Below are positions 21,302 to 31,047 of a DNA stretch of 64,000 nt, piece after piece. Within the stretch, counting starts at the first letter, position 1; each line of letters opens with the position of its first letter. Origin of the DNA: Acetobacter aceti NBRC 14818. Its GTDB lineage: Bacteria; Pseudomonadota; Alphaproteobacteria; Acetobacterales; Acetobacteraceae. Made by a program: the position numbers and the translations under genes. The stretch lies in assembly GCF_000193495.2 (NCBI RefSeq), contig NZ_AP023410.1, positions 1,488,001 to 1,552,000 of the forward strand, written 5' to 3'. The notes under the pieces are model-generated. The model was not told the DNA's origin, did not search any database, and was given only the letters and a program-made list of their open reading frames with translations.

Positions 21302-21597
21302 GGATTTTCCTTCTCAGTGATGGCCCCGGCAAGCCAAATATCACCGAAGCGCATTCAGACTGTTGAACCTTAATGAGGCGGAAACGCGGCACAACCGCAA
21401 AGTCGGTCGTGAATTGCAGGGCTGTTTCTCCTGCAACTCTCCCTTTCCCGTTCACTGCGCGGAAGGGTAGCCTCTGGGATGAACGCACCCTTCGGGCTTG
21501 CGATAAGCCTTCCACGCACCACGTTCCTGCTATAGGTGTCGACTCGCAATTCTACAGTGGCATTCCACAGTGAGCGTGGAGCAGGAGAGGAACTGAG

Positions 21598-22620
21598 ATG
21601 GGTTATCGCGTAGCGGTCGTGGGCGCGACAGGCGCTGTCGGACGCGAAATACTGAAGACCTTGCACGAACGGGAGTTTCCCGTCGACGAGATCGTGGCTC
21701 TGGCGTCACCGCGTTCGACCGGGCGCGAAGTCTCCTTCGGGGACCGCACGCTGAAAGTCCAGAATCTCGAGACATTCGATTTTGCTGGCTGGAATGTCGC
21801 CCTGTTCTCGCCGGGCGCAAGCGTGTCCGCCATTCACGGTCCCCGTGCTGCGAAGGCCGGATGCATCGTGATCGACAACACGTCCCACTTCCGCATGGAG
21901 CCGGATGTCCCGCTGGTCGTGCCGGAAGTAAACCCGAACGATCTGAAGAAGGCCAAGCGCGGGATCGTCGCGAATCCGAACTGCTCCACTATCCAGATGG
22001 TCGTGGCGCTGAAGCCGCTGCATGACCTGTTCACGGCCAAGCGCGTCGTCGTCGCGACCTATCAGGCCGTCGCGGGCGCAGGCAAGGACGGCATGGACGA
22101 GCTGTTCGCCCAGACCAAAGGCACGTTCGTCAACGATCCGCCGAAGGTCGAGCAGTTCCAGAAGCAGATCGCGTTCAACTGCATTCCGCAGATCGATCGT
22201 TTCATGGATGACGGCGCCACCAAGGAAGAGTGGAAGATGACCGTCGAGACGAAAAAGATTCTCGACCCGGAGATTCAGGTTCTCGCCACCTGCGTGCGCG
22301 TGCCGGTTTTCATCGGTCACTCGGAAGCCGTCGTCGTCGAGTTCGAGGAACCGGTCGATCTCAGGAAGGCACGTGAGGCGCTACGTGAGGCTGAAGGAGT
22401 CGTCCTGCTCGATGAGCGTGAGGACGGTGGTTATGTCACCCCCATCGAGTGTGTGGGTGAAGACGCAACCTATGTGTCCCGTCTGCGAATCGACCCGACC
22501 GTGCCGAACGGTCTGGCTTTCTGGTGTGTGTCCGACAATCTGCGCAAGGGCGCTGCCCTGAATGCCGTGCAGATCGCCGAGACGATGATTGCTCTCGATC
22601 TGTTGCCTCATCGCAACTAA
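21598..22620 (+). CDS. asd: Aspartate-semialdehyde dehydrogenase
   Basis: Reduces aspartyl phosphate to aspartate semialdehyde with NADPH, feeding lysine, diaminopimelate, threonine and methionine synthesis. The Rossmann motif is VAVVGATGAVGREILKTL; the catalytic cysteine is in IVANPNCSTIQMVVAL; the substrate-binding His region is ATCVRVPVFIGHSEAVVVEF. 340 residues, normal. ATG 21598 follows GGAGAGGAACTGAG. Monocistronic by its surroundings. Confidence 0.96.
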   Translation: MGYRVAVVGATGAVGREILKTLHEREFPVDEIVALASPRSTGREVSFGDRTLKVQNLETFDFAGWNVALFSPGASVSAIHGPRAAKAGCIVIDNTSHFRMEPDVPLVVPEVNPNDLKKAKRGIVANPNCSTIQMVVALKPLHDLFTAKRVVVATYQAVAGAGKDGMDELFAQTKGTFVNDPPKVEQFQKQIAFNCIPQIDRFMDDGATKEEWKMTVETKKILDPEIQVLATCVRVPVFIGHSEAVVVEFEEPVDLRKAREALREAEGVVLLDEREDGGYVTPIECVGEDATYVSRLRIDPTVPNGLAFWCVSDNLRKGAALNAVQIAETMIALDLLPHRN

Positions 22621-22892
22621 AGCGCAGAAGGCCGCCGGTCACGGGGGATTGATACAACCAGTCGACCAGATGACTGTTTCAGCCTGTTTGCACTCTCTGA
22701 AACAGTCCTGCCTTCATCCGTCGGGGAGCATCCCTGCTCCCCCCGCCCTCACATCCTCCAAAACGTGAGGTTCCCTCTCGGTCTCGTGTTTCCCCGTTCA
22801 ATTGACCACGAAAACCCTGCGGCGTAGGACCGGTTCTGGAATAGCGCCGCCTTCCGTGCGGCGTTTTACATGGACAAGATGACGAGGCGACG

Positions 22893-23369
22893 ATGCAGGA
22901 TGTCCGGGAAGCGCTCTATGTCGGGAGCCGAAGTGACGGCACTCTAATCCGACGACCGATGTCACCGCATCTTCAGGTCTATAAAATGCGCCTGTCGATG
23001 TTTCTTTCCATTTCGAACCGAATTACGGGTGTGGTGGCAACCGGCGGTTCAGCACTGGGTGTCTTCTGGCTGGCGGCCCTCGCAAAAGGACCGAAATCCT
23101 TTGCAAGCGCCCGCAAGGTGACAGGCAATCCGCTGGGCCAGCTCGTGCTGTTCGGATGGATCCTCTCACTGGTCTGGCACACAGTCGGTGGCCTTCGCCA
23201 CTTCATCTGGGATGCTGGTCATCGCTACGACAAGAAGGAACTGAACGAGGACGGTCCGGTGGCGCTTGGCGTCATCGCCGGTGTGGGCGTCACGCTCGCA
23301 ACCGCCCTGCTCGGTGTTTCCTGCTGTCGCGCACGGCATCGCGCCAAGCTGCTGAAGAAGGCTTCCTGA
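22893..23369 (+). CDS. sdhC: Succinate dehydrogenase cytochrome b556 subunit
   Basis: Membrane anchor subunit of complex II that holds haem b and part of the quinone site. Signature near the N-terminus is RPMSPHLQVYKMRLSMFLSI, with the first TM containing SNRITGVVATGGSALGVFWL. The haem-ligand His is in SLVWHTVGGLRHFIWDAGH. Three hydrophobic segments; 158 residues, with a ~22-residue N-terminal extension before RPMSP. First gene of sdhCDAB, one base before sdhD. Confidence 0.93.
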   Translation: MQDVREALYVGSRSDGTLIRRPMSPHLQVYKMRLSMFLSISNRITGVVATGGSALGVFWLAALAKGPKSFASARKVTGNPLGQLVLFGWILSLVWHTVGGLRHFIWDAGHRYDKKELNEDGPVALGVIAGVGVTLATALLGVSCCRARHRAKLLKKAS

Positions 23370-23370
23370 G

Positions 23371-23790
23371 ATGAATGCAACGTCTCCCACGCATCGCACC
23401 GTGATGCGCTCACAGCTGGGCCGCGCCCGTGGCCTCGGCTCCGGTCACTCTGGCACCGGCCACTGGATCGTGGAACGTGTTTCAGCAGCCAGCCTGCTGC
23501 CGCTCTCCGGCTGGTTCGTCATCCAGATGTTCCGTCTCGGCGGAGCGGATTATGAGCAGGTCGCCAAATGGGGCGGCAAGCCGGTCAACGCGACGCTGCT
23601 GACCGCTCTGGTCGCCACCAGCTTCTATCACGCGGAAGTCGGGCTGCAGGTGATCGTGGACGATTACGTGCATGGCAAGGCTCACGCCCCCACAAAACTA
23701 CTCGTCAAGATCGGCACAGGACTTCTTGGCCTGCTCGGCGTCGTTTCGGTGCTGAAACTGGCCCTTGGTCGCCCTGCCTCTAAAGGCTGA
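23371..23790 (+). CDS. sdhD: Succinate dehydrogenase hydrophobic membrane anchor subunit
   Basis: Second membrane anchor of complex II. GSGHSGTGHWIVERVSAASL is the conserved start of the first TM; the haem-b His is expected in VATSFYHAEVGLQVIVDDYV. Three TM segments, 139 residues. It begins one base after sdhC and precedes sdhA by 84 bases. Confidence 0.92.
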   Translation: MNATSPTHRTVMRSQLGRARGLGSGHSGTGHWIVERVSAASLLPLSGWFVIQMFRLGGADYEQVAKWGGKPVNATLLTALVATSFYHAEVGLQVIVDDYVHGKAHAPTKLLVKIGTGLLGLLGVVSVLKLALGRPASKG

Positions 23791-23874
23791 TCGCCGCTGA
23801 CCGACGTGGCCAGCAGGCTTCGCCGGTTTTTCTGATGCATTGACTGGTCGCAAGATAACGGGAGCGCCGTCACT

Positions 23875-25686
23875 ATGAACGCTAATTCCTCTCCTTCTCG
23901 GGGGGCCTACCGCATTGTCGATCACGCCTATGACGTGGTCGTGGTCGGCGCCGGCGGGTCGGGTCTCCGTGCAACGCTGGGTATGGGCGCCGCTGGCCTG
24001 TCCACTGCCTGCGTCACGAAAGTTTTCCCCACACGCAGCCATACGGTCGCAGCACAGGGCGGCATCGGCGCCTCCCTCGGCAACATGGCTGAAGACAACT
24101 GGCGCTGGCACATGTACGACACCGTAAAGGGGTCGGACTGGCTGGGCGATCAGGACGCGATCGAGTTCATGTGCCGCGAGGCGGTCCCCGCCGTGCACGA
24201 ACTCGAACATTTCGGCGTGCCATTCTCCCGTACCGAACAGGGCAAGATCTACCAGCGTCCCTTCGGCGGTCACATGAGCGACTACGGCAAGGCCCCTGTG
24301 CCCCGCGCCTGCGCCGCCGCCGACCGCACGGGTCATGCGATCCTGCACACGCTGTATCAGCAGTGCCTGAAGCATAACGTCGAATTCTTCGTCGAATATT
24401 TCGCCATCGACCTCATCATGGATGAGGAAGGCGCATGTCGCGGCGTGATGGCGTGGTGTCAGGATGACGGCACGATCCATCGCTTCAATGCGAAGATGGT
24501 CGTTCTGGCGACGGGCGGTTACGGCCGCGCCTACCAGTCCTGCACCTCGGCCCACACCTGCACGGGTGACGGCGGTGGCATGGTCATGCGCGCCGGTCTG
24601 CCGACGCAGGACATGGAGTTCGTGCAGTTCCATCCGACCGGCATCTATCCGGCAGGCTGCCTGCTCACGGAAGGCTGCCGTGGTGAGGGCGCTTACCTGA
24701 CCAATTCGGAAGGCGAGCGCTTCATGGAGCGTTACGCACCGACGGCGAAGGATCTGGCGTCCCGTGACGTCGTATCCCGCGCCATGACGGTTGAAATGCG
24801 CGAAGGCCGTGGCTGTGGTCCGAAGAAAGACCACATGATGATGCATCTGGAGCATCTTGGTTCCGACCTGCTGCATGAGCGTCTGCCGGGCATCATCGAG
24901 ACATCCCGCATCTTCGCCGGTGTGGATGTGACGAAGGAACCGGTTCCGGTTCTGCCGACCGTTCACTACAACATGGGCGGTATCCCGACGAACATTCATG
25001 GTGAAGTTGTCCGCCCGACGGATGACAACCCGGATGCCGTCGTACCCGGCCTGATGGCTGTCGGTGAAGCGGCCTGTGTGTCCGTGCATGGTGCAAACCG
25101 TCTCGGCACCAACTCGCTGCTCGATCTGATCGTCTTCGGTCGTGCCGCTGCGAAGCGCGCCGCCGAGATCGTCAAGCCGACCGACTTCGTAAAGCCGTTG
25201 CCTGCTGGCGCTGGCGAGAACGCGCTCGATCGTCTCGATGCGCTGCGTTACGCCAAGGGCGGCACCCGCGTTTCCGAACTGCGTGACCGTCTCCAGCGCG
25301 ACATGCAGATGCATGCGGCGGTGTTCCGCACCGAGGAAAGCCTCAAGGAAGGCTGTGACAAGATCCAGGATATCTGGAAAGCCAAGGGCGACCTGTCCGT
25401 GGCCGACCGTTCCCTGATCTGGAACAGCGACCTGATGGAAGCGCTCGAGTTCGAAAACCTTCTCGCCAACGCGACGGTGACGCTGGAAAGCGGCCTTGTC
25501 CGCCATGAAAGCCGCGGTGCTCACGCCCGTGACGATTATCCGGACCGTGACGACAAGGAATGGATGAAGCACAGCGTGTCTTGGCTGGATGACAAGGGCG
25601 GCACGAACATGACGTACCGTCCGGTACACATGAAGACCCTCACCGATGAGGTTCAGGTCTTCCCGCCCAAGAAGCGCGTCTACTAA
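23875..25686 (+). CDS. sdhA: Succinate dehydrogenase flavoprotein subunit
   Basis: Catalytic subunit that oxidises succinate to fumarate with covalent FAD. FAD-binding motif: [20 protein letters not shown]. The flavin-linked His lies in [20 protein letters not shown]. Further family blocks: [20 protein letters not shown] and [20 protein letters not shown]. 603 residues, usual length. In sdhCDAB, followed by sdhB after 27 bases. Confidence 0.97.
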   Translation: MNANSSPSRGAYRIVDHAYDVVVVGAGGSGLRATLGMGAAGLSTACVTKVFPTRSHTVAAQGGIGASLGNMAEDNWRWHMYDTVKGSDWLGDQDAIEFMCREAVPAVHELEHFGVPFSRTEQGKIYQRPFGGHMSDYGKAPVPRACAAADRTGHAILHTLYQQCLKHNVEFFVEYFAIDLIMDEEGACRGVMAWCQDDGTIHRFNAKMVVLATGGYGRAYQSCTSAHTCTGDGGGMVMRAGLPTQDMEFVQFHPTGIYPAGCLLTEGCRGEGAYLTNSEGERFMERYAPTAKDLASRDVVSRAMTVEMREGRGCGPKKDHMMMHLEHLGSDLLHERLPGIIETSRIFAGVDVTKEPVPVLPTVHYNMGGIPTNIHGEVVRPTDDNPDAVVPGLMAVGEAACVSVHGANRLGTNSLLDLIVFGRAAAKRAAEIVKPTDFVKPLPAGAGENALDRLDALRYAKGGTRVSELRDRLQRDMQMHAAVFRTEESLKEGCDKIQDIWKAKGDLSVADRSLIWNSDLMEALEFENLLANATVTLESGLVRHESRGAHARDDYPDRDDKEWMKHSVSWLDDKGGTNMTYRPVHMKTLTDEVQVFPPKKRVY

Positions 25687-25713
25687 CCCGCCGTCAGAAA
25701 AGGGAGACTGAAG

Positions 25714-26496
25714 ATGGTCGAACTGAGACTTCCGCGTAACAGCACGGTGGGTAAGGGGCAGTTTTTTCCTGCCCCCGCCGGCTCCAAGAATGTGCGGACT
25801 TTCAAGATCTATCGCTGGACGCCGGATGACGGCAGCAATCCGGTGATGGACACCTATGAGATCGACATCGACGCCATCGGCCCGATGGTTCTCGATGCGC
25901 TGATCCACATCAAGAACGACGTCGATCCGACGCTGACGTTCCGCCGTTCCTGCCGTGAGGGCATCTGCGGTTCCTGTGCGATGAACATCGACGGCGAGAA
26001 CACGCTCGCGTGCCTCAAGCCGATCCGGGACATGCAGGGGGATATCATCATCAATCCCCTGCCCCACATGCCCATCGTGAAGGATCTGGTGTCCAACCTC
26101 GACGGCGCGTATGCCCAGCTGCGCTCCATCGATCCCTGGATGAAGGCCGACAGTGCGCCTCCGCCGGATGGTGAGCGTCTCCAGTCACCGGAAGAGCGCG
26201 CCAAGCTGGACGGTATGTGGGAGTGCATCCTGTGCTTCTGCTGCACCACCTCCTGCCCGTCCTACTGGTGGAACGGCGACCGTTACCTCGGTCCGGCCAC
26301 GCTGCTTGCGGCCTATCGCTGGATCGCGGACAGCCGTGACGAGCATCAGGGCGATCGTCTCGACTCGCTGGAAGACACCTTCAAGCTCTATGCGTGCCGC
26401 ACGATCATGAACTGCACGCAGACCTGCCCGAAAGGGCTCAATCCCGCCAAGGCTATTGGCCGGATCAAGGAACTTCAGGTCGAGCGCAAGCTCTGA
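25714..26496 (+). CDS. sdhB: Succinate dehydrogenase iron-sulfur subunit
   Basis: Carries electrons from FAD to quinone through three clusters. The [2Fe-2S] site is [20 protein letters not shown] plus LACL. The [4Fe-4S] and [3Fe-4S] sites are [17 protein letters not shown] and [20 protein letters not shown]. 260 residues. Last gene of the operon; terminator follows. Confidence 0.97.
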   Translation: MVELRLPRNSTVGKGQFFPAPAGSKNVRTFKIYRWTPDDGSNPVMDTYEIDIDAIGPMVLDALIHIKNDVDPTLTFRRSCREGICGSCAMNIDGENTLACLKPIRDMQGDIIINPLPHMPIVKDLVSNLDGAYAQLRSIDPWMKADSAPPPDGERLQSPEERAKLDGMWECILCFCCTTSCPSYWWNGDRYLGPATLLAAYRWIADSRDEHQGDRLDSLEDTFKLYACRTIMNCTQTCPKGLNPAKAIGRIKELQVERKL

Positions 26497-26522
26497 TCTG
26501 CTGATCCAGCGCTGTATCAAGG

Positions 26523-26556
26523 AACGCCGGCGGGGAAACCTTCCGGCGTTTTTTGT
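26523..26556 (+). terminator. Terminator of the sdhCDAB operon
   Basis: AACGCCGG and CCGGCGTT flank a short loop, followed by TTTTG. It lies about 27 bases after the sdhB stop. Confidence 0.88.
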
Positions 26557-26730
26557 GGCCGGTTGTTTACCGGCAGAGTGGAAGAGTCTGTCTGTTCATC
26601 AGCGTCTGACGTAACAGAACGAAACTTTTTCGCTCAAACCTTAAATTCTAAACCGATCGGCAGTTTTCCCAATGAACTGTTAACCCTCTCGCCGCATCTC
26701 TTTGACTATTCAAAAAGTGTGCGAGATTTC

Positions 26731-27807
26731 ATGGCCTTTTATCCCTTCATTGCTGCTGAACAGGCCTACCCCCGGAACCAGTGGTATGTCGCAGCATGGA
26801 GCCATGAAGTTGGCGAAGCACCGCTGATGCGAATGATCGCAGGTGAGCGCATCATCCTCTATCGGCAGCGGTCAGGCTCCGTCGCGGCAGTGTCAGCACT
26901 CTGCCCCCACCGGCAAATGCCTCTGGAAACAGCGGAAATCGTCAACGACCAGATCGTTTGCCCTTATCACGGTGCTGCTTTCGGTTCTGATGGCGTGTGT
27001 GCCCATCTCCCTTTTCAGAAACATGTTCCCGCAGGCATGAACCTGAAATCATTTCATGTTGTGGACCATGCGCCATTTATCTGGCTATGGGTCGGCTCAG
27101 AGGAAACGCCTGACCTGAATCGCCTGCCGTTTGCGCGGTGTCTTCAACCTGAGGCTGGCCAGACTCTGCTCTTTGGTCTGAAGACCTTTCATGTGCAGGC
27201 CAGATCGCAGATCGTGCTCGAAAATCTTTTTGACCAGTCTCACATCAGCTTCACGCATCCTCTTACGCTCGGACAGCGCTGCGCGGCCAATGGCTCTACC
27301 AGACCTTCCGAAATCATCGACGAGGAAAACTATCTGGCCTTCATGCGCCTCTCTCCACCCAAGGCCACAGATGAAGCTCTTCACGCCCTGTTTCCCGCTC
27401 TCAGCGCGCAGATGCGGATCAGAAGCCGCTCAGAGTTATTTGGTGTCGGGCTGGTCATATCAGCGGGTTCCGAGATTATCGCCTGTGATGAAGAAGGCGA
27501 ACCGACATCGAGTGTAGGTGATCTCGTCTTTTTCCATGCGATTACGCCGGAAACACAACACAGCACCCATTATTTTGCTGGGATCATGCGTAATTTCGCA
27601 CTGAACGATCAAGATCTTTCCAACAGTTATGCAGAACGCAATGATCAGGTTGTGAGCGAGGATATCAGGGTGCTGGAAGCAATAGAGCCGCATCTTGCAG
27701 AGGCGGACGCGCGCAAAGAACCGAATTTCGTGACCGATGCCGCCGCCGTGCGTGTGCGCCGCCGGATTGAAGCTCTTATGGGGAACGCTCCTGCGCACTG
27801 TGTTTGA
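26731..27807 (+). CDS. Rieske [2Fe-2S] oxygenase, vanillate O-demethylase-like
   Basis: Terminal oxygenase subunit likely demethylating or hydroxylating an aromatic acid. The Rieske site is ALCPHRQMPLE and IVCPYHGAAFGSDGVCAHLP (Cys-x-His then Cys-x2-His). The mononuclear-iron region is IVLENLFDQSHISFTHP, giving Asp-x2-His-x4-His. 358 residues, as in VanA-like enzymes. ATG 26731 (MAFYPFIAAEQAYPRNQWYV) is chosen as the family's usual start; reading further up gives unrelated sequence. No ferredoxin-reductase partner lies nearby, so electrons must come from elsewhere. Substrate unknown. Confidence 0.87.
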   Translation: MAFYPFIAAEQAYPRNQWYVAAWSHEVGEAPLMRMIAGERIILYRQRSGSVAAVSALCPHRQMPLETAEIVNDQIVCPYHGAAFGSDGVCAHLPFQKHVPAGMNLKSFHVVDHAPFIWLWVGSEETPDLNRLPFARCLQPEAGQTLLFGLKTFHVQARSQIVLENLFDQSHISFTHPLTLGQRCAANGSTRPSEIIDEENYLAFMRLSPPKATDEALHALFPALSAQMRIRSRSELFGVGLVISAGSEIIACDEEGEPTSSVGDLVFFHAITPETQHSTHYFAGIMRNFALNDQDLSNSYAERNDQVVSEDIRVLEAIEPHLAEADARKEPNFVTDAAAVRVRRRIEALMGNAPAHCV

Positions 27808-28122
27808 GAACCTGCCTGCGAGGCATAAACATCTGCACCGGAAAGTTTAAGGCTTCGATCTTCCATGAGCTTTTTGGAAAAGCTTCGTCAAAACGTTTTT
27901 GCATTTCATCTTATATTTATTGAGAAAATCATTTCCAGAAGTCACCAGTACGATGCTGTCTTCTGAGAGACTGCAAAAGCTGTGGTCAAACATCAATTCC
28001 TGTCATTGAAAAACATGATTATACCTGTTTCCCTGACGTGAAGATGTCTCTTCATATATGGAACAGGATACGAAAATAACGATGCAGTCTTCTCGCCCAC
28101 GTTTTTCGCCTCAGACGCACCG
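27808..28122. other. Intergenic gap of 315 bases, moderately AT-rich
   Basis: Between the Rieske oxygenase and the acyltransferase. I see no gene, RNA or clear terminator here; the centre is AT-rich and may carry the acyltransferase promoter. Confidence 0.4.
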
Positions 28123-29223
28123 ATGAAAAACGTACGCTTTGACGCATTGCAGTCCGTGCGCGGACTGGCCGCACTGGTCGTGGTGCTGAGACATGTTCTG
28201 GCCTGCTATCCCCTGTCGAGCCACTCAGCCACTATCATTGTCTTCTTTCTTTTCAACTCGCCTGCGGCTGTCACGCTCTTTTTCGTTCTCAGTGGATTTG
28301 TTCTCACACATTCCCTCGTGGGGCAGGACTTTTCCGCAGAGACCGTTCTGACCTTCTGGACCCGTCGCGTCTTTCGCATTCTGCCAGCACTGATTGTTGT
28401 CACGCTGCTTTCTGCTCTTTTTACCCGAACGCCACTCGCAAACTGGCCTGTGGCAGGAAGCGACCCATCAATGGAAGCGCTTCTCCCCTATCACATGCCG
28501 CTGTCGCCCGGCTTGCTTGCAAAATGTCTTGCCTCGGTCTCAAGCGCATTGGTGCCCCAGAACTGGACCGTCGCAGTCGAATTGATCGCCGCCGCCTTTT
28601 TCCCCTTTCTCTGGGCGTCTAGCCGGAATGAAAGCCGACTGTTCCTTCCCGTCGTGCTGCTTGCTCTGGCTCTTTCCATCTGCGCGCCGGCGGGCGGCAA
28701 AGGGCTGCCCTTTATCTACGGTTTCAGTTTCGTTGTGGGGATCATCGCCTATCGGGGGTGGCAGAATACGAACGTCATTCTCACGTCTGCCGGTGTTCTG
28801 CTCGCAGCGGTGGGCATGTCGCTTCCCACCACCTTGCTGACCGAACCGGAAACACTGGGCGCTGTGTTCAACTCGCCAAAACTGGCTATCCCGGAGACGA
28901 TCTGTGCTGGCTTCCTGCTGTTCGGACTGGCCCGAAACGGCACGATAGCGGGCCTGCTTTCAAACAGGGCGCTGCTCTGGCTGGGCGATATCTCGTTCAG
29001 CCTTTATCTCGTGCATTTTCTGGTTATCGCCATTGCAGGGCGGCTGCTTTCTCCCTTGCTGCCGGCATTTTCAATGCCGGTGCGGGAAGGCATGGTGTTC
29101 TGCCTGACGCTGCTGATTGCGCTGCCGTTAAGTCACCTGCTGTATGAGAAAGTGGAAAGGCCAGCGAACCGACTGGGCCACCGGCTTTCCTCTCTCTTTC
29201 AGTCGCAGCGCAGAATTTCCTGA
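28123..29223 (+). CDS. Acyltransferase 3 family membrane protein
   Basis: Integral membrane O-acyltransferase, probably acylating a surface sugar. N-terminal signature: FDALQSVRGLAALVVVLRHV with the conserved Arg-Gly and the catalytic His. Next, FFVLSGFVLTHSLVG and RVFRILPALIVV match the family, and later hydrophobic segments end with LSFSLYLVH-type sequence (GDISFSLYLVHFLVIAIAGR). 366 residues, about ten TM. Converges with the next gene with three bases between the stops. Confidence 0.9.
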   Translation: MKNVRFDALQSVRGLAALVVVLRHVLACYPLSSHSATIIVFFLFNSPAAVTLFFVLSGFVLTHSLVGQDFSAETVLTFWTRRVFRILPALIVVTLLSALFTRTPLANWPVAGSDPSMEALLPYHMPLSPGLLAKCLASVSSALVPQNWTVAVELIAAAFFPFLWASSRNESRLFLPVVLLALALSICAPAGGKGLPFIYGFSFVVGIIAYRGWQNTNVILTSAGVLLAAVGMSLPTTLLTEPETLGAVFNSPKLAIPETICAGFLLFGLARNGTIAGLLSNRALLWLGDISFSLYLVHFLVIAIAGRLLSPLLPAFSMPVREGMVFCLTLLIALPLSHLLYEKVERPANRLGHRLSSLFQSQRRIS

Positions 29224-29226
29224 AAG

Positions 29227-29574
29227 TCAGGCTTTCTTCACGAACTCGGATTTCAGATTCATGGCACCAAATCCCGGGATCTTGCAGGCGATATCGTGTC
29301 CATCCGTACCGTCGACAAGACGGATTCCCTTGACCTTCGTGCCGCCTTTCACAACCTGCGACGATCCCTTGATCTTCAGATCCTTGATGACGCTGACCGT
29401 ATCGCCATCCGCCAGCACATTGCCATTGGCGTCACGGATCACACGCTCGCCCCGCTCTCCTGCTTCCGCAGCCTCACCGGACCACTCGTGAGCGCATTCC
29501 GGGCAGATCCAGAGCGGGCCATCCTGATACACATGCTCCGATCCACATTCCGGGCATTTCAGGGCTTCGCTCAT
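29227..29574 (-). CDS. yjdM: Zinc-ribbon protein YjdM (PhnA family)
   Basis: A 115-residue protein historically called PhnA, role unsettled. An N-terminal zinc ribbon ([20 protein letters not shown] plus CAHEW) is followed by the PhnA C-terminal beta domain: [20 protein letters not shown] and [23 protein letters not shown] 29574 ([13 protein letters not shown]) has GGAGAG at six bases; the longer frame upstream is not conserved. Confidence 0.93.
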   Translation of the reverse strand: MSEALKCPECGSEHVYQDGPLWICPECAHEWSGEAAEAGERGERVIRDANGNVLADGDTVSVIKDLKIKGSSQVVKGGTKVKGIRLVDGTDGHDIACKIPGFGAMNLKSEFVKKA

Positions 29575-29694
29575 CTCGCACTCTCCGTTACCGACAGACG
29601 CAGGGTGCGCCTTCGCGGAGGCAGGCATGGCAAACCGGCGGCCGGGATACAAGCCTGCGCGCCATCACGAGCAACAGATTTCATATCTGTCCGT

Positions 29695-30810
29695 TCAGAG
29701 AAGCGGCGCCGTGTGATAGAGTGTCACACGCAGACCGCCATGCGGAACGGGCGCTGTTGTCGGCAGAAACGGCAGGCCGGTTGCATGAGCGAGAGCGGTT
29801 TCCGTCGTCACAATCCCTACACGCCAGCCGGAAAACCGGGTCGTCAGCGTCTGACCAAATGCGCGATAAAGAGGGATCAGCGCCTTTTTGTCCCCGATCC
29901 GGGTGCCATAAGGCGGATTGGCGATCACCAGACCCGGCGGTCCTTCAGGCGGCTGAAGTTCACTGATTGTCGCCTGTTGCAGCGTCACATAGTCGGCGAC
30001 ACCCGCCTGCTCCAGATTGGTGCGGCTCATGGCGATGGCGCCTGCATCACGGTCACTGCCGTAAAACCGGACGGAAGGCGTGCGTTCACTTTTGACCGCC
30101 CGCATCTGCGCCCAAGCATCGGGGTCGAATGTCGCCAGTTCCTCGAACGCGAAGTGACGGGAGCGTCCGGGATTGAGGCGGGCGGCAATTTCAGCCGCCT
30201 CAAGCAGGAAGGTGCCTGAGCCGCACATGGGGTCCACCACGGGCTCGTTGCCTGTGTAACCGCATTGCCGCAGAAAAAGGGACGCCATGGTTTCACGGAT
30301 GGGGGCCCGATTGACGGCCGCCTTATGGCCGCGCCGATGAAGAAGAACGCCGGACGTATCCACACTGATGGTGCAGATGTCGCGTTCAATGCGCGCCCGC
30401 ACCAGAACACCGCCTTCCTTGGCTTCCGCCGCGCCCAGTGTTTCGTGGATGGCACGGGTAATGCGTTCGACCGCGGCTCCCTCGTGATAGATTCGCGAGG
30501 TGGTGCAGTCTGCCTCGACACGAAACGGGACGTCCGGACGCAAAATCTTCGCCCAGGGTACCTGCCGGGCGCGTTGATCGAGTTGCGCCAGATGTGTCAC
30601 GCGAAAGCTGTCGATGCGGGCCAGCACCCGGCTTGCGCCGCGAATCCACAGATTGGCCCGCCAGACCTCCGGCCAGCCGCCTAGTATCGTGACACCGCCG
30701 GGAACGGCGACGGGACGTTTGAAGCCTTTAAGGCGCACCTCATCACAAAGGACTGTCTCCAGTCCGGGAATCGTTGCCAGGAAGATCTCGAAGGGGCGCG
30801 TTTCAGTCAT
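29695..30810 (-). CDS. THUMP-domain 23S rRNA (guanine-N2) methyltransferase-like
   Basis: SAM-dependent RNA methyltransferase of the RlmL/YcbY N-terminal type. A THUMP region (about residues 45-155) with ASRVLARIDSFRVTHLAQLD precedes the methyltransferase domain. SAM motif I is EPVVDPMCGSGTFLLEAAEI; the catalytic NPPY motif is LVIANPPYGTRIGDK; FYGSDRDAGAIAMSRTNLEQ is motif II. 371 residues, so it lacks the RlmK half of the E. coli fusion. Substrate assigned by family only. Confidence 0.88.
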   Translation of the reverse strand: MTETRPFEIFLATIPGLETVLCDEVRLKGFKRPVAVPGGVTILGGWPEVWRANLWIRGASRVLARIDSFRVTHLAQLDQRARQVPWAKILRPDVPFRVEADCTTSRIYHEGAAVERITRAIHETLGAAEAKEGGVLVRARIERDICTISVDTSGVLLHRRGHKAAVNRAPIRETMASLFLRQCGYTGNEPVVDPMCGSGTFLLEAAEIAARLNPGRSRHFAFEELATFDPDAWAQMRAVKSERTPSVRFYGSDRDAGAIAMSRTNLEQAGVADYVTLQQATISELQPPEGPPGLVIANPPYGTRIGDKKALIPLYRAFGQTLTTRFSGWRVGIVTTETALAHATGLPFLPTTAPVPHGGLRVTLYHTAPLL

Positions 30811-31047
30811 GGCGCTTCCATGACAGGAAGCCGCTTTCCCGGCAAACAGGACTTACGGGAAAAGCCGGAAAGACCTCCCGGTCCGTTTATAAAAATGCCC
30901 ACATGCAAGAAATGCATCAGAATGATTCATTCTTTTGACAAAAAAGTCTGCCCCGTGTTTCAATAAGATGCTTATTTTCTGAAGAATTGCATTCTGGTTC
31001 TGCCCTGAAAGAGCGCGTGCAGATTTTTCTGACGATCCGGAACTGCC

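Noticed and set aside
23698..26067. 789-codon open frame antisense to sdhD, sdhA and sdhB
   Set aside because: It mirrors sdhA, whose codon bias in GC-rich DNA leaves the opposite strand free of stops. It has no recognisable domain and would need to overlap three certain genes.
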